This document shows positions 51,430-60,664 of a stretch of DNA of 64,000 nucleotides, one piece after another. Numbering within the stretch: the stretch's first letter is position 1; each line of letters begins with the position of its first letter. The translations under genes and the position numbers were made by a program. Source of the DNA: Opacimonas sp014872805 (lineage in GTDB: Bacteria > Pseudomonadota > Gammaproteobacteria > Enterobacterales > Alteromonadaceae); assembly GCA_014872805.1 (NCBI GenBank), contig WKFN01000009.1:43596-107595 (forward strand), written 5' to 3'. Under the pieces are notes generated by a model. The model was given only the letters and a program-made list of their open reading frames with translations, did no database searches and had not been told where the DNA came from.

Positions 51430-54039
51430 ATGCAATCAGCTTCCAGTTTTATCAATATCGGTGAGCGCACGAACGTCACCGGTTCAGCCGTCTTCAAACG
51501 ATTAATCCTCAATGAAGAATACGAAGCCGCTCTAGATGTTGCGCGCCAGCAAGTCGAAAATGGCGCTCAAATCATTGATATCAACATGGATGAAGCCATG
51601 TTGGACTCGAAAGCCGCGATGGTGCGGTTTCTCAATTTAATCGCTTCAGAACCTGATATTTCTCGTGTGCCGATCATGATTGATTCTTCCAAATGGGAGG
51701 TGATCGAAGCGGGACTACAGTGTGTCCAGGGCAAGGCGGTGGTCAACTCCATCAGTTTAAAAGAAGGCCCTGAACCGTTTTTATATCAAGCTCGATTACT
51801 GAAACGCTACGGTGCTGCGACTGTGGTTATGGCCTTTGATGAGGTGGGACAGGCCGATACGATCGATCGCAAATTTGAGATCTGCAAACGCAGTTATGAT
51901 TTATTAGTGAATGAGGTGGGCTTTCCACCCGAAGATATCATTTTTGATCCGAATATTTTTGCGGTGGCAACGGGGATTAAAGAACACAACAACTACGCCG
52001 TGGATTTTATTGAAGCGACGCGCATGATCCGTACTCAATTGCCTCATGCACATGTGTCAGGCGGTTTGTCGAATATATCGTTTTCATTCCGTGGTAATAA
52101 TCCGGTTCGCGAAGCCATGCACTCTGTATTTTTGTACCATGCGATAAAGGCCGGAATGGACATGGCGATCGTCAATGCGGGGCAATTGGAAGTCTATGAT
52201 GAGATCCCGCAAGAATTGCGTGATGCAGTCGAAGATGTGATCTTAAACCGTCATCCTGACGCGACAGATCGCTTATTAGAACTCGCACCCAAATACCAAG
52301 GTGATGGCAAGGCTGCTAAAGTAGAAGATTTGGCATGGCGCGAGTACCCGGTCAACAAGCGTTTAGAACACGCATTGGTCAAAGGCATTACCGAATACAT
52401 TATTGAAGATACGGAAAGCGCTCGTTTAGCAGCAGACAAACCCTTGCATGTGATTGAAGGTCCACTCATGGACGGCATGAATGTGGTTGGAGATTTGTTC
52501 GGTGAAGGCAAAATGTTTTTACCACAAGTGGTCAAATCGGCGCGTGTGATGAAACAAGCCGTTGCCTATTTGCAACCCTTTATCGAAGCAGAAAAGGACG
52601 GAACCACCAAATCCAATGGCAAAATTGTCATGGCCACGGTCAAAGGCGATGTACATGATATCGGCAAAAACATCGTGGGTGTCGTATTGCAATGCAACAA
52701 TTTTGAGGTGATTGATTTGGGTGTCATGGTGCCTTGTGACAAGATTTTGCAAGTTGCACGTGAAGAAAATGCTGACATGATTGGTTTGTCAGGTTTGATT
52801 ACCCCTTCATTGGATGAGATGGTGTATGTTGCCAAAGAAATGCAGCGTACTGGCATGGATGTACCTCTGCTGATTGGTGGCGCGACGACTTCCAAAGCGC
52901 ATACGGCGGTCAAAATTGACGAACATTATCAGCATCCAACGGTCTATGTCTCTAACGCTTCCCGCGCCGTAGGCGTGTGTCAGCAGTTATTGAACCAAGA
53001 TACCCGTGCGGTATTTTCCGAAAAACTCGCCAAAGAATACGATACGGTGCGTCTACAACATGCGCGCAAGAAACCTCGCACTGCACCGGTGACGTTAGCG
53101 CTAGCAAGAGACAATAAGTTTACCTGTGATTGGGCTCAAGCTGAAATTATTACCCCCCGTAAGTTAGGGGTGACGGAAGTGTCAGCTGACATTACAACAT
53201 TACGTCAGTACATCGATTGGACGCCGTTTTTTATGACCTGGTCATTAGCAGGTAAGTATCCACGCATCTTACAAGATGAGATTGTGGGGGCGGAAGCCAC
53301 GCAGTTATTTGCCGATGCCATTACCATGTTAGATCGCTTGGAACAACAAGGTGGATTAGAGTGTAAAGGCGTGTTTGGTTTATTTAAAGCCAATAGTGTT
53401 GATGAACGTATTGTGATTGAGAATGAGGCTGGTGAGATGTTCACAGCACACCATTTACGTCAGCAAACGCAAAAGCCCAAAGGCTTCAACTATTGTCTCG
53501 CTGATTACATTGCCCCTAAAGACTCAGGACGCACTGACTATGTTGGCGCGTTTGCGGTCACCGGTGGTATTGGTGAAGATGAGCTTGCCAAGGCATACGA
53601 GAAGCAAGGCGATGATTACAACTCCATTATGGTCAAAGCCATCGCTGATCGATTAGCTGAAGCCTTTGCTGAATATTTGCATCAACAAGTCAGAGTGGAT
53701 TATTGGGGCTACGCACCGGATGAGGCCTTAGATAATAACGCGTTAATTCGAGAGCAATATCAAGGTATTCGACCGGCACCTGGCTATGCAGCGTGTCCTG
53801 AGCATACCGAAAAGCAACTTATTTGGGACTTGTTACAAGTCGAAGCGCGCATCGGCATGCAGCTGACGTCGAGTTATGCAATGTGGCCTGGTGCTTCGGT
53901 ATCAGGCTGGTATTTTGCGCACCCTGACGCGCGTTATTTTGCTGTGGCGCAGATCCAAGCCGACCAAGCACAAGCCTATGCTGAGGCAAAAGGCTGGACT
54001 GAGCGTGAACTAGAACAATGGTTGGCCCCGAACCTGTAA
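51430..54039 (+). CDS. metH: Methionine synthase, folate/cobalamin/reactivation subunit (MetH C-terminal modules)
   Basis: 869 aa. Pterin-binding module (INIGERTNVTGS start, about residues 1-300), cobalamin module with His409 in DVHDIGKN as the lower cobalt ligand, and the AdoMet reactivation module to the end. Joined with the 345-aa protein it totals about the length of E. coli MetH (1227 aa). An SD (TAGGGGG) overlaps the previous stop. It transfers methyl from methyltetrahydrofolate through B12 to homocysteine bound on the partner. No B12 riboswitch is visible upstream. Confidence 0.94.
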   Translation: MQSASSFINIGERTNVTGSAVFKRLILNEEYEAALDVARQQVENGAQIIDINMDEAMLDSKAAMVRFLNLIASEPDISRVPIMIDSSKWEVIEAGLQCVQGKAVVNSISLKEGPEPFLYQARLLKRYGAATVVMAFDEVGQADTIDRKFEICKRSYDLLVNEVGFPPEDIIFDPNIFAVATGIKEHNNYAVDFIEATRMIRTQLPHAHVSGGLSNISFSFRGNNPVREAMHSVFLYHAIKAGMDMAIVNAGQLEVYDEIPQELRDAVEDVILNRHPDATDRLLELAPKYQGDGKAAKVEDLAWREYPVNKRLEHALVKGITEYIIEDTESARLAADKPLHVIEGPLMDGMNVVGDLFGEGKMFLPQVVKSARVMKQAVAYLQPFIEAEKDGTTKSNGKIVMATVKGDVHDIGKNIVGVVLQCNNFEVIDLGVMVPCDKILQVAREENADMIGLSGLITPSLDEMVYVAKEMQRTGMDVPLLIGGATTSKAHTAVKIDEHYQHPTVYVSNASRAVGVCQQLLNQDTRAVFSEKLAKEYDTVRLQHARKKPRTAPVTLALARDNKFTCDWAQAEIITPRKLGVTEVSADITTLRQYIDWTPFFMTWSLAGKYPRILQDEIVGAEATQLFADAITMLDRLEQQGGLECKGVFGLFKANSVDERIVIENEAGEMFTAHHLRQQTQKPKGFNYCLADYIAPKDSGRTDYVGAFAVTGGIGEDELAKAYEKQGDDYNSIMVKAIADRLAEAFAEYLHQQVRVDYWGYAPDEALDNNALIREQYQGIRPAPGYAACPEHTEKQLIWDLLQVEARIGMQLTSSYAMWPGASVSGWYFAHPDARYFAVAQIQADQAQAYAEAKGWTERELEQWLAPNL

Positions 54040-54049
54040 ATTCCGTCGT

Positions 54050-54082
54050 TTGTTGTTATAATCCGTAACATAATAACAACAA
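54050..54082. promoter_or_regulatory. Palindrome overlapping the radical SAM gene promoter
   Basis: Perfect 10-base arms TTGTTGTTAT (54050-54059) and ATAACAACAA (54073-54082), 13 bases apart. A perfect TATAAT (54057-54062) lies within it, with a weak -35 (CTGTAA) inside the end of metH. The right arm ends five bases before the GGAG ribosome-binding site. Looks like a repressor site or leader hairpin; no T run, so not a terminator. Confidence 0.6.
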
Positions 54083-54098
54083 GCGCGGAGTAACAGCG

Positions 54099-56600
54099 TT
54101 GCAACTGAATCGACATAAATTGATTTTTTACCGCAATGGGATGCCCCTGTTGGCTGACATTGCGGGCAATACACCTTCAGTGCCGGTGGGCGATCCGGAT
54201 CTTGTCATGCTAGACGTTTTGTGTCGTTTATCACAAAGCACCCTTTTGAATAGTGCCATTCGTGACAATGCCGTTTTTCAGCAATACTTTGCGCATTTGC
54301 AACCTGCTCAAATTGAACAACGATTAGGCCAATATCAAAGCGCGGGCGTGTTAGTTGACCACGTCGAGCACCCTCCCACTTTTTCTGATGTTCAACCCAT
54401 CCGTCAGCATGCATCATCTGAACAGGCACCCGAAACACTTCGTTTAAGTACCCATTTTGCTTTGTGTTTATCCGAGGAAGGGTTGTGTGCATGGTCTGCC
54501 AACCGCGAGTGTTTTGTTTTACTCAGTGCGCTAGAAGCGATGGCTGTTCTGGCATTTGCTGACGGCAAAAGCAGAGCAGAGGTCATTCAGCAAAAGGGAC
54601 ATTTGTTGGCGGATGTAGACCTTGATGCGTTAATGGCATCCGCTTATGCTTTGGGATTACTGGCCGCCGAAAAAGAGCTCATTGAAACGGCTGAGCCAGT
54701 ATTGACACCATTTACCACGAACACGCCAAGTGGCTTAGGCTTTCCAGTACGTTGGCAGAATTTGGCAGCAGATGGCCGAATTCCGATTTACTTTGTGCCG
54801 CATATGGAAAATCATCTCCCTCTTGCTTTGGGTGTGTTGTACAGTGCGATTACGGCTTATCAAGATGGGACGTTGCTATCTCGCTTTACCTTGGTACCCA
54901 TCAATTACCTCAGTCCACAACAGATCCTAGATGGACCTTATCGCAAATTTGGTCCCGGTGTTTGGTTATTTTCTAATTACATGTGGTCGATTGATGTCAA
55001 CATGCAGATATCACAAGCGGTAAAGCAACATAATTTTGCGAATTTTACGGTGCATGGTGGCCCTTCAACACCCGATTATGCTCAAGCGTGTCAGGATTTT
55101 ATGCGTGATAATCCTTCGGTGGACGTGGCGGTACACGGAGAGGGAGAAATCACAATCACAGATTTGTTAGACCAAGTGCAGCGTAATGACCAAGGCAAAA
55201 TTGTCGCCGATAGTCATGCTCTATCTCAAGTCAACGGCATTACCTACCGTGATGGAATGACTCGCAATGTGCTGCGTACTGCTTCGCGTGAACGAATGAA
55301 AAGCCCAGACATGATCCCATCGCCTTATTTGGACGGTGTGTTTGATGGGTACCAGGGGCGAGTCGAGGCGGCCATTATTGAAACCAATCGCGGTTGTCCA
55401 TACGGTTGTACGTTTTGTGATTGGGGCAGTGCCACGAATCAAAAAATTCGCAAATTTGACCTTGACCGAGTGAAAGATGAGATTGATTGGATTGGGCGCA
55501 ATCGAATTCGGGTATTGTGGATCGCAGACGCCAACTATGGGTTGTATGATCGAGACATTGACATATCCAAATACATTGTCGCAACCAAAGCCAAATATGG
55601 CTACCCTCAAGAGATCGTGGTGAATTACACCAAAAACTCCACTTGGCGCTTAGTCGAGATCATTAAAGTCTTCTCAGAAGGCGGAATCATCGGACAAGGC
55701 ATCATCTCCATTCAAACCACAGATGAAAATACGCTAGAGGTCATTAAGCGCAAAAATATTCGCACTCAGCGTTATGATGAACTGGCGCAAGCGTTTACCG
55801 ATTTAAAGCTACCGTTATCCACGGATTTGATGATTGGCTTACCAGGCATGACCGTCGAGTCATTTACTGCGGATCTGCAACGTTATATCGATATGGATGT
55901 GTCGGTTAAAGCGTATCCAACGCAGTTATTACCTAATAGTCCTATGGCTGAGCCGGGTTATATGGAAAAGTATCAAATTAAAGCTGATGAGCATAATTAT
56001 TTGACCTCTACCTACAGCTACACTGAGGATGATTTGGCGCGAATGAAGATGCTGCATGAAATCTACGTGATGGCAGATGGATATGGTTTGTTGCGATACA
56101 TCATGCGGTATTTGCAATGGGAGCAGGATATTCCAGCAGGGCAGTTCATGACGGATTTGCTTGATGATATGACGAGCATTAATCAGAAGTTTCCAGCACT
56201 GGCTTGGGCGTTACGATTTTTTAATCAAGATAAATCGATGCCTGCAGGATGGGATCGATTTTATGCGCAGCTTAAAGCCTATTTATTACAAAGGTATAAC
56301 CTAGCAGATGATAGTGGACTTAAGACGGTACTGATTGTTAATCGATATGCGATGCCGGACGATGCATTACAGTATCCTAAAACCGTGGCGCTTGAGCATG
56401 ATTTTGTCAGTTATTTTCATCAAGCGCACGCTGCACGCAAACCTCTGCAAGACTTTGCCCCTACGACAATGCAGTTCAGCGACCCCAATAAACTCGCAAG
56501 TATCGACTTAGATGCGGCGCAATACGATTCGCATCAGTATTTTTGGGAGCTGCATTCTGCTGTGGCAAGACCCAAGTCAGTAGCAGATTTTGCGGCATAA
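54099..56600 (+). CDS. B12-binding radical SAM protein with PqqD/RRE-like N-terminus
   Basis: 833 aa. Cluster motif C433-PYG-C437-TF-C440 in IIETNRGCPYGCTFCDWG. Residues about 215-400 form a cobalamin-binding-type domain (VHGGPSTPDYAQACQDF, VHGEGEI). Residues about 5-95 and 115-200 look like two PqqD-like winged-helix units, each ending in a GVL/GLL helix. The C-terminal 130 residues are unassigned. TTG start at 54099 with GGAG eight bases upstream. The class suggests methylation of an unreactive carbon, perhaps on a peptide, but no precursor is adjacent. Function unknown. Confidence 0.8.
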   Translation: MQLNRHKLIFYRNGMPLLADIAGNTPSVPVGDPDLVMLDVLCRLSQSTLLNSAIRDNAVFQQYFAHLQPAQIEQRLGQYQSAGVLVDHVEHPPTFSDVQPIRQHASSEQAPETLRLSTHFALCLSEEGLCAWSANRECFVLLSALEAMAVLAFADGKSRAEVIQQKGHLLADVDLDALMASAYALGLLAAEKELIETAEPVLTPFTTNTPSGLGFPVRWQNLAADGRIPIYFVPHMENHLPLALGVLYSAITAYQDGTLLSRFTLVPINYLSPQQILDGPYRKFGPGVWLFSNYMWSIDVNMQISQAVKQHNFANFTVHGGPSTPDYAQACQDFMRDNPSVDVAVHGEGEITITDLLDQVQRNDQGKIVADSHALSQVNGITYRDGMTRNVLRTASRERMKSPDMIPSPYLDGVFDGYQGRVEAAIIETNRGCPYGCTFCDWGSATNQKIRKFDLDRVKDEIDWIGRNRIRVLWIADANYGLYDRDIDISKYIVATKAKYGYPQEIVVNYTKNSTWRLVEIIKVFSEGGIIGQGIISIQTTDENTLEVIKRKNIRTQRYDELAQAFTDLKLPLSTDLMIGLPGMTVESFTADLQRYIDMDVSVKAYPTQLLPNSPMAEPGYMEKYQIKADEHNYLTSTYSYTEDDLARMKMLHEIYVMADGYGLLRYIMRYLQWEQDIPAGQFMTDLLDDMTSINQKFPALAWALRFFNQDKSMPAGWDRFYAQLKAYLLQRYNLADDSGLKTVLIVNRYAMPDDALQYPKTVALEHDFVSYFHQAHAARKPLQDFAPTTMQFSDPNKLASIDLDAAQYDSHQYFWELHSAVARPKSVADFAA

Positions 56601-56626
56601 AAAAGGCCGCAGTATCAATGCGGCCT
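56601..56626 (-). terminator. Rho-independent terminator after pepO
   Basis: On the minus strand AGGCCGC and GCGGCCT arms enclose a 9-base loop and are followed by Ts. It abuts the stop codon of the convergent radical SAM gene. Confidence 0.85.
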
Positions 56627-56644
56627 CATCCAAACGATCCGTAT

Positions 56645-58735
56645 TTACCAAATACGCACGCGCTCTTCTGGCGTAAGGTACAAGGCATCGCCGGGTTGTA
56701 CGTCGAACGCCTCATACCATGCATCATGGTTACGTGGGGCTAAGGCACGGTACTGACCAGGTGAGTGTGTCCCACCGCGCAATTGATTGAGCATGCTTTC
56801 TTCAGTGCGTTTTTCTTTCCAAACTTGTGCCCATGCGAGGAAGAAACGCTGATCACCTGTAGTACCATCAATGATGGGCGCTTCTTCGCCGTTTAGGCTG
56901 AGTTTATAGGCGTGATAAGCCATCGCTAAACCGCCCACATCACCAATGTTTTCGCCTAATGAATTTTTGCCGTTTACAAAATTCCCTTCAATTGGTTCAT
57001 AAGCAGAGTATTGTTCGACGAGCATTTGCGTTCTTTGTTCAAATGCTGCGCGATCTTCATCTGTCCACCAATTACGTTGCACGCCATTAGCATCCGATTT
57101 TGAGCCTTGGTCGTCAAAACCGTGTCCCATTTCGTGTCCGATGACCGCACCAATAGCACCGTAGTTCACAGCGGGATCGGCGTTCGGATCAAAAAACGGA
57201 GGTTGTAGGATAGCCGCTGGGAACACAATCTCATTAAATGATGGGTTGTAATAGGCATTAACACGCTGAGGTACCATGAACCATTCGTCTTTGTCGGTTG
57301 TTTTGAATTCTTTTTCGACGTCTTTTGCTTGGAAAAATTGGCGAATATTGCGAATGTTGCCAAGTAAGTCATCTTCAGAAATGTCTAAGCCAGTAAAATC
57401 CACGTCGTAATCAGGATAACCAATTTTTGGACGAAACGCTTTGAGTTTTGCTAAGGCTTCGACTTTGGTTGCTTCACCCATCCAATCCAGGTTTTCAATG
57501 CGCTCACCCAAAGCGGTGCGCAGGTTTTCCACCAAGTCTGCCATTTTTGCCTTTGAGCTTTCTGGGAAATGCTTTGCGGTATACACATTGCCAATCACAA
57601 AACCGAGACTATTGGTACCAGACATTTGTGAAATAGCACGCTTCCAACGGGGACGAGGTTCCTGTTGACCATTCAATGTTGTACCATAAAAGGCAAAGTT
57701 CGCGTTATAAATCTCTTCCGATAAATAAGACGCGTTGTTGGAAACTAATTGATAAGTCAAATAATCACGCCATATCGCCAAGTCCGTTTCATTAATGAGT
57801 TCAATCATTGACGCAACAGAGTCTGGTTGTGTCACATTTAGTTGCGGAATAACATAGCCTGATGATGCAAATAAAGTCGCCCAATCTAGCCCAGAATAAG
57901 TCGTCTCCAATTCTTCTCGAGTCATTGGATTAAGCGTTAAATCGCGGTTGCGGCGCTTTTCACGGGGCCACTGGATCTCTGCCATGGCGGTTTCCAGCGC
58001 AAGAATATTTTGCGCGGCGCGTTGCGCATCATCATCACTTAAGCCGGTAAATGCCATCATCTGTGCAATATGATCGACAAAGGCAACACGAATATTTTCA
58101 AAACGTTCACTATCTACTAAATAGTAATCACGGTCAGGTAGACTTAAACCACTTACACCAAGTTGTAACTGATATTCATCTGGATTAGTGCGATTAAAGC
58201 CCATCCAGCCACCAATGGGTGTTGAACTTCCGGTTAGCCATGCTTCACCAAAGGCTGCGGTGAGTTTGGTGACATTATCAATTTGGCTGATTTTGTCTAG
58301 GTCTTGTTTGAGCGGAGCTAAGCCTAACTCATTTAGACGCTCCGTATCCATATAAGCGTTGTAAAATGCCGCCACACGTTGCTCATCACCACTGAGGTCA
58401 GTCTTGGCGGAGAGTTCTTCAATGATGGCTTTCACTTGTTCGTTGGAACGTTCTGCAAGGGTATCAAACGCCCCAAAACGGGTTTTGTCAGCAGGCAATT
58501 CAAAATTGTTATACCAAGTGCCGCTGGCATACATGAAAAAATCATCGCCAGGTTTAACGCTCATATCTCGTGCCGTTAAATCCACGCCAAAGGTACCTAA
58601 TTCAGGCTGAGCGACTACGGCTTCTACTACTTTATTTGGCAATTGCGATTGGGGGTTAGGTTGACAGCCTGAGAGCAAGACCGATGAGGCCATGATAGCT
58701 GAAGTGATGGAAAGAGCTAAGGTTGTTTTACGCAT
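56645..58735 (-). CDS. pepO: PepO-like M13 (neprilysin) family metallopeptidase, lipoprotein
   Basis: 696 aa from the second ATG (58735), which gives a normal n-region MRKTTLALS; a start four codons earlier is possible. Lipobox LSGC near residue 24, so envelope-anchored. Zinc motif HEMGH near residue 534, with the substrate-binding NAYYNPS segment before it and GENIGDVGGLAMAY after it supplying the third ligand. M13 enzymes cut oligopeptides. Monocistronic with a good terminator. Confidence 0.93.
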   Translation of the reverse strand: MRKTTLALSITSAIMASSVLLSGCQPNPQSQLPNKVVEAVVAQPELGTFGVDLTARDMSVKPGDDFFMYASGTWYNNFELPADKTRFGAFDTLAERSNEQVKAIIEELSAKTDLSGDEQRVAAFYNAYMDTERLNELGLAPLKQDLDKISQIDNVTKLTAAFGEAWLTGSSTPIGGWMGFNRTNPDEYQLQLGVSGLSLPDRDYYLVDSERFENIRVAFVDHIAQMMAFTGLSDDDAQRAAQNILALETAMAEIQWPREKRRNRDLTLNPMTREELETTYSGLDWATLFASSGYVIPQLNVTQPDSVASMIELINETDLAIWRDYLTYQLVSNNASYLSEEIYNANFAFYGTTLNGQQEPRPRWKRAISQMSGTNSLGFVIGNVYTAKHFPESSKAKMADLVENLRTALGERIENLDWMGEATKVEALAKLKAFRPKIGYPDYDVDFTGLDISEDDLLGNIRNIRQFFQAKDVEKEFKTTDKDEWFMVPQRVNAYYNPSFNEIVFPAAILQPPFFDPNADPAVNYGAIGAVIGHEMGHGFDDQGSKSDANGVQRNWWTDEDRAAFEQRTQMLVEQYSAYEPIEGNFVNGKNSLGENIGDVGGLAMAYHAYKLSLNGEEAPIIDGTTGDQRFFLAWAQVWKEKRTEESMLNQLRGGTHSPGQYRALAPRNHDAWYEAFDVQPGDALYLTPEERVRIW

Positions 58736-58826
58736 GTCGTTGTACATCTCGTTATTATTAATTCAACGCGATAGTACAAATCTGTAAGAGGATTTTCCAG
58801 TTTTTACAGGCTAAAAACACATGTTG

Positions 58827-59969
58827 TTACGAATTCTTTTGTTTGAAAGGAAGCAATGTTTCGCATTCTTGACGATATTGCTCGATGGCTGGGCGCTCAC
58901 GGCCAACAAAATCTTGGACAGCGTCGTGCATTTGCGGATGACCCAGATAATGCAAAGAGTGACAGGTAGTTGGTGTAAAACCGCGGAGAATTTTGTGTTC
59001 CCCTTGAGTACCTGGGTTAAACCGCTCAATACCTTGTTCAATGGCAAACTCAATGCCTTGGTAATAACAGCACTCAAAATGCAGACCGGACACGTCGGTT
59101 AAAGCGCCCCAGTAGCGACCATATAAGACATTTTCATCATATAAGTAAAACGCAGATGCGACAGCCTGTTCGTCTTGAAAAGCAATCACAAGTAAAATGT
59201 TGTTTTGGCATGTGGCAAATAATTGCTCAAAAAAAGCTTTCGTTAAATACCCATTGTGGCCACTGCGTTTGAGATAGGTGACTTGATAGCACTGATAAAA
59301 AAAGTCCATATCGGCTTGCGTGAGGTGCTCAGCAAATTTGCGTTCAATGTGAACAGATTGCTTGGCAATGTGTTTGCGTTCTTTATTGATGGAGCGACGA
59401 CGGCGAGCGGTGAGAACAGATAAATAATCTTCAAAATCGGTATATTGTTGATTATGCCACTCAAATTGAACTGAGGTACGGTGTGCCCAAGGGGAAGAAT
59501 CAAAAGCGTCTATTTCATCTTGATTCAGAAATAAACAATGCGCTGAGGAATAACTATTTTCAGATACAAACTGTTCGAGTGTCGCGAGTAATTCGTGATG
59601 GTTTATTTCTTGGTCTGACACTATGCCCAGACGCTGTTGGGTAACTGGGGTGAAGGGTATTGCACTGATCCATTTTGGATAATACTGTAAGCCATATCGC
59701 CGGTAGGCATCCGCCCAGCTGTGGTCAAAAATATATTCACCGTATGAGTGATACTTTTTATAGCCAGGCATGAGGGCAACAAGATCCCCTTTTTTATACC
59801 AAGCAATGTGTTGAGGTTGCCAGCCAGAGTCACCGCCAACAGAGTGGCTATTTTCTAAACAGCTCAAAAAAGCATGACGCAAACAAGGCCCACCATGAGC
59901 AAACACAGCGTCCCAAGTCGTGTGTGGAATGTTTGAGATAGAATTAAAGGTGCGTAAATTGAGAGACAT
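58827..59969 (-). CDS. COG3146 (DUF482/FemX-like) acyltransferase family protein
   Basis: 380 aa. Recognised from the GGPCLRHAFLSCLE start, the YIFDHSWADAYRRYG middle and the C-terminal GNAT-like region (YLYDENVLYGRYWG, FECCYYQGIEFAIEQGI, FNPGTQGEHKILRGF). Often annotated as a peptidoglycan-related N-acetyltransferase; the substrate is not established. It lies between pepO and recX where recA usually sits in related genomes. Confidence 0.8.
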   Translation of the reverse strand: MSLNLRTFNSISNIPHTTWDAVFAHGGPCLRHAFLSCLENSHSVGGDSGWQPQHIAWYKKGDLVALMPGYKKYHSYGEYIFDHSWADAYRRYGLQYYPKWISAIPFTPVTQQRLGIVSDQEINHHELLATLEQFVSENSYSSAHCLFLNQDEIDAFDSSPWAHRTSVQFEWHNQQYTDFEDYLSVLTARRRRSINKERKHIAKQSVHIERKFAEHLTQADMDFFYQCYQVTYLKRSGHNGYLTKAFFEQLFATCQNNILLVIAFQDEQAVASAFYLYDENVLYGRYWGALTDVSGLHFECCYYQGIEFAIEQGIERFNPGTQGEHKILRGFTPTTCHSLHYLGHPQMHDAVQDFVGRERPAIEQYRQECETLLPFKQKNS

Positions 59970-60049
59970 AAGGTAGAAGCTGTTCTTAGCGTTGCGGTTT
60001 TAATTGAATACCTTAAACTAACACAGATAGTTCACGGAATCTTTGCCCA

Positions 60050-60505
60050 ATGGAAAACACAACCAAAATTCGTCACCAAATTACCCACATGCTGTCGCGT
60101 CGCGAACACAGCCAAAAAGAATGTGTGGATAAGCTATTGCAAAAAGGGTTTGCCGAGGATGAAATCTGGAATGTGTTGAGTCAATTTGTGGCGAAAGACC
60201 TTCAATCTGATGCGCGATTTGTATATCACTTTATTCGTCATAGTATGCATAAGGGACAAGGGTGGTTCCGCATCAAACAAGGGATTAAAGCACATCATAT
60301 TGAACCCTCTATGGTCGATGAGGCCTTAGCTGAACTGGAACCAGACTGGTTCGAATTAGCTTACCAAGTCAAGGTAAAACGCTTCGGTGAAGCGATCGCA
60401 CAAGATAGTAAAGAGCAACAAAAGCAGATGCGTTTTTTGCAATATCGCGGGTTTAGCATGGAAGAAATCCAACATGCAACACACTACATCCATTCTGGTA
60501 CGTAG
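60050..60505 (+). CDS. recX: RecX, regulator of RecA
   Basis: 151 aa. All-helical three-repeat protein that blocks RecA filament extension; LSRREHSQKECVDKLLQKGF and the third repeat FLQYRGFSMEEI are typical. Normally immediately downstream of recA; here recA is absent and a COG3146 gene lies divergently upstream instead. I see no LexA box in the short upstream gap. Followed 159 bases later by alaS. Confidence 0.9.
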   Translation: MENTTKIRHQITHMLSRREHSQKECVDKLLQKGFAEDEIWNVLSQFVAKDLQSDARFVYHFIRHSMHKGQGWFRIKQGIKAHHIEPSMVDEALAELEPDWFELAYQVKVKRFGEAIAQDSKEQQKQMRFLQYRGFSMEEIQHATHYIHSGT

Positions 60506-60664
60506 GATATTTCTTACAACTTTTGTATAAATTTTGCCCTCCCTGGGTTTCTGCCATCAAAATTTTATGTATAATCAATAAAATTAAGGAACATACGATT
60601 GTAATTTTCTTTTGCTTTCGTCAAAATTACGCCTTTTATCATATAGCATTTTACAGGAACGAAA

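Noticed and set aside
51410..51432. Frameshift or premature stop splitting metH
   Set aside because: Both proteins keep family homology right to the junction, and the second has its own SD and ATG; a natural split is the better reading.
60000..60050. LexA box before recX
   Set aside because: No CTGT-N8-ACAG in the gap.
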